Part shown: one piece after another, positions 37,458 through 45,452 of the stretch
Layout: each line of letters starts with the position of its first letter
Numbering within the stretch: position 1 is the first letter of the stretch
Origin: an uncultured Pseudomonadota bacterium
GTDB taxonomy: Bacteria > Pseudomonadota > Alphaproteobacteria > Rs-D84
Length of the DNA: 64,000 nucleotides
Assembly (NCBI GenBank): GCA_902762295.1
Contig: CACWNX010000001.1
Coordinates: 276,702-340,701 of the forward strand
Direction of reading: 5' to 3'
Made by a program: the position numbers and the translations under genes
The notes under the pieces: generated by a model
Database searches by the model: none
What the model was told of the DNA's origin: nothing
Seen by the model: the letters and a program-made list of their open reading frames with translations, nothing else

Positions 37458-37476
37458 TGTTATACATATAATTTAA

Positions 37477-37671
37477 TTAAATAAATAAATTAATTATTAA
37501 TAAAATAACTATTATCCATAGAATATCAGAAATACGAACAAGCAGGCGTGCCATATCTGGTATATCTTGAGTATTTTTTGAAATAGCATTTATCGAATAT
37601 TCATTGTTTAATGATATACCTTGCATTCTTTGTGGTTGGAACAAATCAGAAAAAGTATCTTTTTTTTTCAT
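37477..37671 (-). CDS. Small tail-anchored membrane protein, islet gene
   Basis: 64 residues. A hydrophilic N-terminal half is followed by a C-terminal hydrophobic helix (about 45-63, ILWIIVILLIINLFI). GGAG lies 6 nt before the ATG, and a terminator-like stem lies beyond the stop, so a real gene is likely. No family is recognised. It sits between two tRNA-tail-like repeats. Confidence 0.55.
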   Translation of the reverse strand: MKKKDTFSDLFQPQRMQGISLNNEYSINAISKNTQDIPDMARLLVRISDILWIIVILLIINLFI

Positions 37672-37783
37672 AATAAACTCCCATTCAATATAACATGACT
37701 ATATTCCAATGTATTTTATTTTTCAACATTTAAATACTTTTTCACTCTATCAATCTCTTACCCAATTTCCAACAATTCGGCTC

Positions 37784-37808
37784 GGGAACTGCACACACTG
37801 CACAACCA
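37784..37808 (+). repeat. Degenerate tRNA-tail-like repeat
   Basis: GGGAACTGCACACACTGCAC ending in AACCA resembles the segment at 37327-37348 (GAACTGCACACCACCCGCAACCA). Both follow AATTCG. This is the fourth tail-like element counting from tRNA-fMet. It is followed by AT-rich sequence and the 39-nt palindrome. Confidence 0.4.
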
Positions 37809-37846
37809 CGAATTTTCTAAAAATACAAAATACAGTATTTTTGTTT

Positions 37847-37885
37847 ATTCTATCTATACACCGGAATCCGGTGTATAGATAGAAT
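37847..37885. terminator. 39-nt perfect palindrome at the end of the virB4-linked gene
   Basis: Two 19-nt arms, ATTCTATCTATACACCGGA and its exact complement, around a single base. It begins directly after the stop codon of the secreted HExxH protein. It lacks a clear U-tract on either side, so it may be a terminator, an mRNA-stabilising hairpin or a protein-binding site. Confidence 0.5.
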
Positions 37886-38503
37886 TTAACTAATAAAAAA
37901 ACACGATTTTAATTCGCTATTATCTTCGTTTTGGTCAATGCGTTTATTGCGTATTTCTTGGGCGGCATTTATCTTTTGTTTTATCAGTACAACTTCTGGA
38001 TGATTTCGAATTTCATAATTTATATTTTCTATTAAAAAATCTATATCATTATAATTTTGTGTAAACATCGGCATTATTGAATTAGCGGCATTAAATATTG
38101 AACTTTTTATATCTGAATTTAAATCATCGGTGACCGATAAATACGCGTTAATATGTTGTTTTTCATGATTTAATATCGCATTATATGAACACGAATTACT
38201 TTTGTGTGATTTATCTATTTTTACCAAGAAATCGGTGTATCCAACCAATGCATCTATATTTTTTAATACAACACAATATCCGCCATTTGTTGCAACAATA
38301 TCAACCGAAATATCATAGTCTTCAATCAATGTTGCCAAGACCGTTCCATGAAAAATATTCATCGGTTCATTTGGTTGAACTACTTCCATATTATATCGTG
38401 GATTTTTTATTTTTATATTTGGTATTTGTTTATATGTTATACATTCATCGCCGGCAAAAGATGAAAATGGTAATAATAATAAAAATATAATCTTTTTAAT
38501 CAT
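37886..38503 (-). CDS. Secreted protein with HExxH motif, coupled to virB4
   Basis: 205 residues from the ATG at 38501-38503, 1 nt after the virB4 stop. A Sec signal peptide (MIKKIIFLLLLPFSSFAG) leads to a cysteine-containing periplasmic domain. His113-Glu114-Lys-Gln-His117 forms an HExxH zinc-protease signature (ILNHEKQHINAY), and a disulfide is plausible (Cys21 with Cys77 or Cys105). The rest is unlike known families by eye. Its position suggests a role with the type IV secretion machine, for example opening the cell wall (inference). Confidence 0.65.
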   Translation of the reverse strand: MIKKIIFLLLLPFSSFAGDECITYKQIPNIKIKNPRYNMEVVQPNEPMNIFHGTVLATLIEDYDISVDIVATNGGYCVVLKNIDALVGYTDFLVKIDKSHKSNSCSYNAILNHEKQHINAYLSVTDDLNSDIKSSIFNAANSIMPMFTQNYNDIDFLIENINYEIRNHPEVVLIKQKINAAQEIRNKRIDQNEDNSELKSCFFIS

Positions 38504-38504
38504 A

Positions 38505-40922
38505 TTACAAATCGCCGGCACCCTGCTTTTTCAAATATTCCGCAACAAACGCAGAACCATATTGGCGATATAATTCTTCGGCCAGTAATACCGATGAACG
38601 ACCAGATTCAAACAACCGTAATAAATTTCCAAGTCCACCAAGTTCGGTATTCAAAATTACCGATTCATTTGTCACCGGACGCGATAATAATACCGCGCGT
38701 TTCAGGTTTGGATATGCTTTGCCCTGGATAAACGCCATTTCTAATGGATTTAAATTCCAATGTTCATAATCTGATGCATCGGCCGCCGGATTACGGAAAA
38801 ACATAATTGTTTGTGCCTGGCCACGAACAACATCACCAATCCCCAGTTTATCTAAAACATTCGCCCGTTGGAATGCGACCATATATGCCTGACGATTTTT
38901 GCGACCTTCTTGCAGACCGGTAATAAAATTATCGCGGAACATTTTATTTTCCAACATTGGCGCGGTTTCATCTATCATAATCAGTGACGGATTTCCACCT
39001 GAAACCGTTGTATTATTTATTCGGTGTAATATATATGAAATAACCGCCGGTGCCAATACAGTATCTTGTAATATATCGGTAAAATCAAATGTTGTTAAAC
39101 GCGACTGTAAATCCAGTGTATCTGTTTCTTCATTAAATATTTCACCATATTGCAACGGGTCAACCCACTTCTTTAATGCAGCGCGCATATTACCAGACGA
39201 TGAAAAACAACTTTCCCAAAGATTTTTTAACATTCTGTCTTTTTCAGACAAATAATCAAAATTCACCGAAACTGCACGCGCAATTTCATCCGCAGAATTT
39301 GCATCGGATTGTTCAGAAATCATCGCAAACCACCGACGCAGAAAAGCACGATTTGCAACAGTATCCGGCATTTTTAACGGATTTAAATGTGTTAAAAATG
39401 ATTTTTCTGTTTTTTCTTTACCCTGCATAGTTATATATTTTCCACCGACCGCCAATGTAAATATTTCTGCGCCTTTATTACGGTCAAAGAAAAACGCTTT
39501 TAATTTTGGATGACGCAAAGATTGTGCAATTAAAAATGAAAATAATGTTGTTTTACCACCGCCGGTTGGACCAATTGTCAGTGTATGCGCAACCGCCGCC
39601 GGTTTATCAGAAACATGGAATTGGAATTGGTATGGTGTTCCTTGGGCGGTTGGAAACACAACCAATGGTCCCGGACCCCAGTCTGAATTTGCAACACCAC
39701 GTGGTGTACTGGACATTGGGATACTAATTGCCGCTGCACGCGATAACATTTTAAATGTACGCGGGAAAGTATCAAACCCCGGTATCATTGAAAACCACGA
39801 AACCTTTGTTGCGAAATTTTCAACAACCGGCGATACACCAAATGATGCGGAAATTTTCTTGAATTCATCAACATATTCGGTCAATTCTTCACGCGATTTT
39901 CCAAATATTAAAAATAATGGATAGTAATTAACCAGTGTTTGATTACCTGAAACATTTTCATCCATAACCGATTCAGCACTTGAAATCTGTTCTTCGGTTG
40001 AATCGTTTTCTTTTGCCGCGACACTGCGACGCTGACGAATTATTGCATCAACATCACCGGCGGTCATAATTTTAAAGCCGTTCATACAAATCATTTCTGT
40101 CTGAATTGTATTTACCGAATCAAAGAAATCTTCGTCCAAATAATCTGGTGCCGCACGAAATGAAACCAATGATGCGTAATATTCACGTGTACCACTGATA
40201 TATTTAACCGAACCATCTGATAAAAATTCAACATCATCAACAGTTGTGACATCTGTTATTTGTTCATCACATTTTTCTGGTGATGGTTTTGTAATTGGTG
40301 AAAATATACGACCAAAAAACTTTGCCATATTATCACGCGAATCATTTTTTAAAACATGCGGATTATATGGTGCAAGTATAGATTCAATATAATTACCATA
40401 TTGATTTAATTTTTCCCGTGTATTATTTCCACGCACAGACAACACAATATAATAATTATTTAAAAATATCTTTAATCCCTGGGAATGCCATTTATCATAA
40501 ATCTTTTGTAAAACAGGTTGATCAAATTCATAGTTAGTATTTTCACCGGCGGCATCACGAATTGTAAAAAATCGCAAAACAACATTCGGATCATGAATTT
40601 GATTAAATAATTGCGCCCGCAAATCTAAAAATTTTGCCCTTTGTTCTTCTGTTTGCATGCTAGTCTGAACACCTGAAACCTTATAGACACGAACTAAACA
40701 ACCATCATCCAGTTCAATAGAATTATCAGTATAAACCGTTCTGAATGGGATATATTGTGAATAATGTTTATATCCAAACTTTGGAAAAACATGTTTAACA
40801 ATCGTTGGTATATATATCATCAACGCGATAAAAACAAAAATTATTGCCACAACCATGATTGTCAATGTCATAGTTCCTGAAAAAGATGCACCGGCAAAAT
40901 AATTAAAAAAATTATCTATCAT
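38505..40922 (-). CDS. virB4: Type IV secretion system ATPase VirB4
   Basis: 805 residues. The N-terminus has a hydrophobic segment (about 18-40). The CagE/TrbE/VirB domain follows, then the ATPase core with Walker A GPTGGGKTT, Walker B SLIMIDETAPML and a late motif QEGRKNRQAYMVAFQRAN. VirB4 energises assembly and transport in type IV secretion systems. It overlaps virB3 by 4 nt (ATGA). No other VirB genes lie nearby; scattered vir genes are usual in Rickettsiales-type systems. Confidence 0.92.
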   Translation of the reverse strand: MIDNFFNYFAGASFSGTMTLTIMVVAIIFVFIALMIYIPTIVKHVFPKFGYKHYSQYIPFRTVYTDNSIELDDGCLVRVYKVSGVQTSMQTEEQRAKFLDLRAQLFNQIHDPNVVLRFFTIRDAAGENTNYEFDQPVLQKIYDKWHSQGLKIFLNNYYIVLSVRGNNTREKLNQYGNYIESILAPYNPHVLKNDSRDNMAKFFGRIFSPITKPSPEKCDEQITDVTTVDDVEFLSDGSVKYISGTREYYASLVSFRAAPDYLDEDFFDSVNTIQTEMICMNGFKIMTAGDVDAIIRQRRSVAAKENDSTEEQISSAESVMDENVSGNQTLVNYYPLFLIFGKSREELTEYVDEFKKISASFGVSPVVENFATKVSWFSMIPGFDTFPRTFKMLSRAAAISIPMSSTPRGVANSDWGPGPLVVFPTAQGTPYQFQFHVSDKPAAVAHTLTIGPTGGGKTTLFSFLIAQSLRHPKLKAFFFDRNKGAEIFTLAVGGKYITMQGKEKTEKSFLTHLNPLKMPDTVANRAFLRRWFAMISEQSDANSADEIARAVSVNFDYLSEKDRMLKNLWESCFSSSGNMRAALKKWVDPLQYGEIFNEETDTLDLQSRLTTFDFTDILQDTVLAPAVISYILHRINNTTVSGGNPSLIMIDETAPMLENKMFRDNFITGLQEGRKNRQAYMVAFQRANVLDKLGIGDVVRGQAQTIMFFRNPAADASDYEHWNLNPLEMAFIQGKAYPNLKRAVLLSRPVTNESVILNTELGGLGNLLRLFESGRSSVLLAEELYRQYGSAFVAEYLKKQGAGDL

Positions 40923-41224
40923 GCGGTTAATCTCCGTGGAATTTTATTTTTTATCATTTGTATTTTTGCAACAAGTATCTGACCAAGTTGCGGGTCGCGT
41001 TTTGAAAAATGTGCTAAAATCATATGAACAATAACCACAGATATTAAAAAATACAATGGATTTAAATAATCATTAACATTTTCCATACCAATAACAAAAA
41101 TACCAACAGTATATAAAATAATAAAAATAACGAATTGTACCATGAAATTCAGCACCGCCAAACTGTACGGTACATAAAACAAATGCGACGGATTCGCCAA
41201 AGCTTTCAACACTTGTTGCTTCAT
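40919..41224 (-). CDS. virB3: Type IV secretion system protein VirB3
   Basis: 101 residues. The N-terminal ALANPSHLFYVPYSLAVLNF is the VirB3/TrbD signature, followed by two membrane helices (about 24-48 and 56-75). VirB3 is an inner-membrane partner of VirB4. A 7-codon open frame overlaps its start codon. The promoter lies within a set of TTCAACA repeats. Confidence 0.88.
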   Translation of the reverse strand: MKQQVLKALANPSHLFYVPYSLAVLNFMVQFVIFIILYTVGIFVIGMENVNDYLNPLYFLISVVIVHMILAHFSKRDPQLGQILVAKIQMIKNKIPRRLTA

Positions 41225-41244
41225 TTTATTAAAAATCCCTCCAT
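41221..41244 (-). CDS. Possible 7-codon upstream frame coupled to virB3
   Basis: ATG at 41242-41244 encodes MEGFLIK and stops at a TGA that overlaps the virB3 ATG. The predicted transcription start is only about 4 nt upstream. The best Shine-Dalgarno-like GGAGGG is inside this frame, 13 nt from the virB3 ATG, which is too far for ideal use. Coupled translation is inferred. Confidence 0.3.
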   Translation of the reverse strand: MEGFLIK

Positions 41245-41254
41245 GGACGATTTT

Positions 41255-41283
41255 ATTATAACAATTTCAACAATTTTCAACAA
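41255..41283 (-). promoter_or_regulatory. virB3-virB4 promoter overlapped by repeats
   Basis: Minus strand TTGTTG (41278-41283), a 17-nt spacer and TATAAT (41255-41260). Two TTCAACA repeats (41266-41272, 41276-41282) cover the spacer and -35 box, a classic operator position. Confidence 0.6.
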
Positions 41284-41448
41284 GCATAAAAAACAAAAAC
41301 ATAAAATTGTTTAAAATGTTGAAAAATACTGATTTTATCAACATGTTTTTACCTGGTAATTTTTTCAACATTTTTTATAAAATCGGCTAAAAATTGGTAA
41401 AAAATTGTTAAAAACGGTGTTGAAATTCAAAATTCAACAATTTCAACA
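41266..41448. repeat. Cluster of seven TTCAACA / TGTTGAA repeats
   Basis: Perfect copies at 41266, 41276, 41317 (inverse), 41364, 41418 (inverse), 41433 and 41442, plus a TATCAACA variant at about 41336. Pairs are spaced by 9-10 nt, one helical turn. The cluster fills the 310-nt divergent region between virB3 and rpmJ, which has no other gene. Confidence 0.65.
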
Positions 41449-41483
41449 GGCTAAATAATAACAACAAAAAAATAATATATTAT

Positions 41484-41511
41484 TTGATTTTTGTTAAAAA
41501 GTGTTTATAAT
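41484..41511 (+). promoter_or_regulatory. Promoter of rpmJ
   Basis: TTGATT (41484-41489), a 16-nt spacer and TATAAT (41506-41511). An AAAGGA site lies before the ATG at 41535. Confidence 0.65.
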
Positions 41512-41534
41512 AGCCCTGCAAAAAGGATAAAGAT

Positions 41535-41669
41535 ATGAAGTTTTTAAGTTCTTTAAAGGCATGGAAAAAACGCGGAAATATTAAACAGGTTCGTCGTGGT
41601 AAGCAAGTTGTCCTGATTGATCCTGATAATCCGAAGTTCAAGGCTAAACAAGGGTTTAAAAGAAAATAA
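41535..41669 (+). CDS. rpmJ: Ribosomal protein L36 (bL36)
   Basis: 44 residues beginning MKFLSSLKAWKKR and ending NPKFKAKQGFKRK. This is the cysteine-free, slightly longer L36 variant seen in proteobacteria (MKIKNSLKSLK... NPRFKARQG pattern). An AAAGGA site and a promoter precede it, and a terminator follows. It belongs to the 50S subunit. Its position next to a secretion gene looks incidental. Confidence 0.88.
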   Translation: MKFLSSLKAWKKRGNIKQVRRGKQVVLIDPDNPKFKAKQGFKRK

Positions 41670-41693
41670 CCCTGGTTTTGGTACATAAAAAAT

Positions 41694-41717
41694 GGCGGTT
41701 TTTACCGCTTTTTTTTA
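41694..41717 (+). terminator. Intrinsic terminator of rpmJ
   Basis: GCGGT-TTTT-ACCGC stem followed by a nine-base T-run. The A-rich upstream side may also serve the SufD-like gene on the other strand. Confidence 0.8.
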
Positions 41718-42404
41718 TTAAAATAAACTAAAATCATTTATAAATGATTCAACCGCGACATCTTTTACCTCGGCACCCGATAAACCACCGCTGCGTAAAT
41801 AATTTTCCTGTTCGTCGTCTATATGAAACATATATGCACTATGTTCGGCAATTTTCGGGACAGATTGTATTCTTTGTGCAGGTATAAATCGTATTTTTGC
41901 AGATTTATCTGTTGTATGACCGGAAAATCTGATATCAGATGTGGTATTTTCACAGTCTTTATGTATAATTGCGGTTCCAGATATTCGCGAGAAACTGTTT
42001 TTAAACCCAATTATTTTTGTCTGCAATAAAATACCAGTATTTGGCGCGGTATGTTCACCGATAATTTTTACCGATAAATCTGATTTGTTTTTTAATAAAA
42101 TATGACCACGAATTTCAGAATTTTTCCCGGCATTTTTGATAAAAATGTTCAAAAAAGCCGGGAAATCATTTTCAATATTTACCGATAAAAACACCGGCTG
42201 ATTATCCACATCAAGATTTATATTTATTGTATTTTCACCAGATATTTTACCAACATATATAATATGAATAGGTTTATCATATTTTTTTGAAATTATATCT
42301 GTTTCATCCAATGTTGATAATTCCGACATAAAAAAACCATCACAGTAAACAATTGTTTCTGCATCAAAGGTTTTTATATTGAATTTATCCCATTTGTATG
42401 ACAT
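41718..42404 (-). CDS. Short SufB/SufD-family Fe-S assembly protein
   Basis: 228 residues, about half the usual SufD length. The C-terminal part carries the SufB/SufD beta-helix ending: SAKIRFIPAQRIQSVPKIAEHS, then HIDDEQENYLRSGGLSGAEV with the family pattern DEEQLFYLRSRGIS and a final helix (VESFINDF). The N-terminal helical domain of SufD is missing. SufD helps SufB build Fe-S clusters. No other suf genes are in this window, so it may serve a system encoded elsewhere or have a new role. Confidence 0.65.
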   Translation of the reverse strand: MSYKWDKFNIKTFDAETIVYCDGFFMSELSTLDETDIISKKYDKPIHIIYVGKISGENTININLDVDNQPVFLSVNIENDFPAFLNIFIKNAGKNSEIRGHILLKNKSDLSVKIIGEHTAPNTGILLQTKIIGFKNSFSRISGTAIIHKDCENTTSDIRFSGHTTDKSAKIRFIPAQRIQSVPKIAEHSAYMFHIDDEQENYLRSGGLSGAEVKDVAVESFINDFSLF

Positions 42405-42431
42405 ATTACATATATTATAAAGGATTTTATT

Positions 42432-43511
42432 ATGGGTTTCAATTGTGGAATTGTTGGTTTACCAAATGTTGGAAAATCAACATTATTTAATGCATTAACA
42501 CAGTCTGCCGCGGCAGATGCACAAAATTATCCGTTTTGTACTATTGAACCGAATACTGGACGTGTCGTTGTTCCGGATGAAATATTGCATAAACTTGCGG
42601 CGGTTGATAATTCGGCAAAGATTATACCGACACAACTTGAAATTGTTGATATTGCGGGATTGGTTCGTGGTGCATCAAATGGTGAAGGACTTGGAAATAA
42701 ATTTCTTGGGAATATTCTTGAAACCGATGCAATAATTCATGTTGTGCGTTGTTTTGAAAATGATGATATTGTCCATGTTGATGGCCGTATAAACCCAATT
42801 GCTGATATAGATACAATTGAAACCGAACTTATGCTTGCGGACCTTGAAAGTTTATCAAAACAAATGAAGAACCTTGAAAAAAAAGCACATGGTTTAGATA
42901 AAGATGCAATAAATTTGTTATCTGATGCAAAAATAATAAAGGAAAATCTGGAAAAATCTGTTCCGGCGCGTGATATAAACATTGATTCAAAACCGTTTAA
43001 TTTATTAACATCGAAACCGGTCATATATGTATGTAATGTTGAAGAATCTGCGGCGGCGACTGGTAATAAATATTCAGAAATGGTTAAAAATAAATTTGCC
43101 GGTAAAAATCCAGTTTTGGTTATATCTGGTAAAATAGAAATGGAAATTGCACAAATTGTTGACCCAGACGAACGAAAAATGTTTTTAAATGATTTAGGGC
43201 TGGAACAATCTGGTTTGGAACAGGTTATAAAAACCGGGTATGAAACACTTGGACTGCAAACATTTTATACTGTCGGACCCAAGGAAGCACATGCGTGGAC
43301 AATAACGCGTGGTATGACCGCGCCACAGGCGGCTGGTAAAATTCACACAGATTTTGAACGCGGTTTTATACGGGCGGAAATTATTTCACCATCTGATTAT
43401 ATTGCGCTTGGTGGTGAAGTTGCCGTCAAAGAAGCGGGAAAAATGCGCTTGGTTGGTCGTGATTATATAATGCAAGATGGTGATATATGTCATTTCTTGT
43501 TTAATAAATAA
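42432..43511 (+). CDS. ychF: Redox-regulated ATPase YchF
   Basis: 359 residues. An Obg-like P-loop domain (GLPNVGKSTLFNAL, residues about 8-21; IVDIAGLVRGAS) prefers ATP in this family because the G4 motif is altered. A coiled-coil insertion (about 130-190) and a C-terminal TGS domain (KEAHAWTITRGMTAPQAAGKIHTDFERGFI) complete the family layout. It associates with ribosomes and stress control. Its AAGGA site and own promoter region separate it from the SufD-like gene behind it. Confidence 0.95.
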   Translation: MGFNCGIVGLPNVGKSTLFNALTQSAAADAQNYPFCTIEPNTGRVVVPDEILHKLAAVDNSAKIIPTQLEIVDIAGLVRGASNGEGLGNKFLGNILETDAIIHVVRCFENDDIVHVDGRINPIADIDTIETELMLADLESLSKQMKNLEKKAHGLDKDAINLLSDAKIIKENLEKSVPARDINIDSKPFNLLTSKPVIYVCNVEESAAATGNKYSEMVKNKFAGKNPVLVISGKIEMEIAQIVDPDERKMFLNDLGLEQSGLEQVIKTGYETLGLQTFYTVGPKEAHAWTITRGMTAPQAAGKIHTDFERGFIRAEIISPSDYIALGGEVAVKEAGKMRLVGRDYIMQDGDICHFLFNK

Positions 43512-43548
43512 AAACTCTACAAATTTATTCAAGAAAACACTGATAATT

Positions 43549-45159
43549 TTATACCAACAAATCAAATTTTTCGTGCATACGAATAAGTTCTTCATCTATA
43601 CGGCGGATTTCTTCGTGTACATCATTTTTACCCGAAAGACTATTAACCATTAAATCGCGTTTTTGTTTTTCAAGTGATTCAATATATTTTTGTAATTTTA
43701 ATGATACCAAATATTTTTCGGCGGAATTAAAATCAAGATTTATATCTTTTTGTATCATATCAAAATTTAATTTAAACCTGCTTATAAAATCACCATATCT
43801 TTCGGCAAGTTCTGGATATTTATTTACAATAAATACCAATGTATTTTTTATAACATTATCTATTTCTGGTACATCAATATTTGATAAATCTGTTTGGTTA
43901 TTATAATTTCGCCATTCTTTATATCTACGATTTTTATAATCGCGTTCATATTCATATTTTAATAAATTATCTTGTATTTTATCTGTATTTTGTTTTAAAA
44001 ATTTTTCTGCCTGAGTTCGACCAGATGGGGTTTTTATCAAAAAATTTTTATTTGCAATATTCCATAAAAAATCAACCAACGGAACGGCATTATTTATAAT
44101 TTTTTCCATTTCCGCCCTGCCCGATTTTCGCAGTATTTCATCTGGGTCTTTTCCACCGGTCACAAATGCGAATCGTACATCAGAATTATCACGCAAAAAT
44201 GGTAATACAATACCGCATGCGCGTGCCGCCGCTTTTTGTCCGGCATTATCACCATCAAAACAAAAAATAATATTACGATTTGCCTTACATATTATTGCAA
44301 TGTGGTCTTCGGTTAATGCGGTTCCAAGTGGTGCGACCGTTTCACCAAAACCATTACATTGCATTTGAATTGCATCAATTTGACCTTCTACAATAATTGC
44401 GCGATTTGCACGATGAATATTTTCGCGTGCAAAATTAAAACCGAACAAAGTTTGTCGTTTATGAAACATTTCTGTATCGGTGGTGTTTATATACTTTGGT
44501 TCCGAACCATCCAAAGACCGCCCAGAAAATGCAACAATTTGACCGCGCGCATTAAATATAGGAAACATTAATTTATCGCGAAAGAAATCATACATACCAA
44601 ATTCACCACGGCGACATAATCCTGTTGCAATAAGTTTATCTTGTTTGGTATTTGCAAACATATTTGCAATTAAATTGTTTTTTGGTGCATATCCAATACC
44701 ATATTTTTTTATCATTTCATCACTAAAACCGCGCCCACGTATGTATTCTAACGCATGCGCACCATCGGGTGTAAAAAGTTTTTCTGCATACAATTTTGCC
44801 GCCGCCATCGTGATTGAAATATATGATTCTTCTGCATCAATTTGTTGTTGTGATTTTGGTTTATATTCCGGTAACTTTAATCCCGCCATATCGGCCAATT
44901 CTGATATAGCAGTTTTGAAATCAACATGTTCAGATTCCATAGTAAACGAAATAATATCACCACTTTTTCCACAACCAAAACAGTGAAAAAAACCTTTATC
45001 TTCATTAACCGCAAAAGACGGAGTTTTTTCATTATGAAACGGACAACATCCCCAATAATTTTGACCTTTCTTGACCAGAGGTACACGACGGGACACAACA
45101 TCTACAATAGAAAGATGTTCGCGTAATTGGTCGGTAAAATTATTGTCGTATTTTGTCAT
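43549..45159 (-). CDS. dnaG: DNA primase DnaG
   Basis: 536 residues. The N-terminal CHC2 zinc finger (CCPFHNEKTPSFAV ... FHCFGCGKSGD) is followed by the RNA polymerase core with Toprim acids (IIVEGQIDAI, CFDGDNAGQKAA). The C-terminal helicase-binding region is short. It makes RNA primers at the fork. The start overlaps the upstream 97-residue gene by 4 nt, and the gene ends the long mreC-dnaG operon. It is convergent with ychF, without an obvious terminator. Confidence 0.94.
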   Translation of the reverse strand: MTKYDNNFTDQLREHLSIVDVVSRRVPLVKKGQNYWGCCPFHNEKTPSFAVNEDKGFFHCFGCGKSGDIISFTMESEHVDFKTAISELADMAGLKLPEYKPKSQQQIDAEESYISITMAAAKLYAEKLFTPDGAHALEYIRGRGFSDEMIKKYGIGYAPKNNLIANMFANTKQDKLIATGLCRRGEFGMYDFFRDKLMFPIFNARGQIVAFSGRSLDGSEPKYINTTDTEMFHKRQTLFGFNFARENIHRANRAIIVEGQIDAIQMQCNGFGETVAPLGTALTEDHIAIICKANRNIIFCFDGDNAGQKAAARACGIVLPFLRDNSDVRFAFVTGGKDPDEILRKSGRAEMEKIINNAVPLVDFLWNIANKNFLIKTPSGRTQAEKFLKQNTDKIQDNLLKYEYERDYKNRRYKEWRNYNNQTDLSNIDVPEIDNVIKNTLVFIVNKYPELAERYGDFISRFKLNFDMIQKDINLDFNSAEKYLVSLKLQKYIESLEKQKRDLMVNSLSGKNDVHEEIRRIDEELIRMHEKFDLLV

Positions 45160-45449
45160 TTTTGATTTTGTTTTCCATATTCAAATAATTTTTTTGCTAT
45201 TAAACCATCTAAATATATCAAATTATTCTTATTTTTTTCGCTAACATGGGCAAAATATATAGTTTTCCACCAATACGGTGGTTTAATATATAAAAAATCT
45301 GATTTTTTAACAGAAAAAATATCAACTTTATACGAATTCGTATCATAAGTCATAGTACAGTGAAAACATTTACTATTGTAAACCGTCACACATTGTGGTT
45401 TTTGTTTAGTAATGTTTTTATAAATTTTATATTTTTCAAACATATTCAT
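45156..45449 (-). CDS. Unknown protein between topA and dnaG
   Basis: 97 residues, basic, no signal or membrane segment. It contains a CFHC pair (about residues 29-32) and a WW pair. The overlap with dnaG (ATGA) and the 3-nt gap from topA show that it is part of the operon. No known family. It may be nucleic-acid related by context only. Confidence 0.65.
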   Translation of the reverse strand: MNMFEKYKIYKNITKQKPQCVTVYNSKCFHCTMTYDTNSYKVDIFSVKKSDFLYIKPPYWWKTIYFAHVSEKNKNNLIYLDGLIAKKLFEYGKQNQK

Positions 45450-45452
45450 TTA

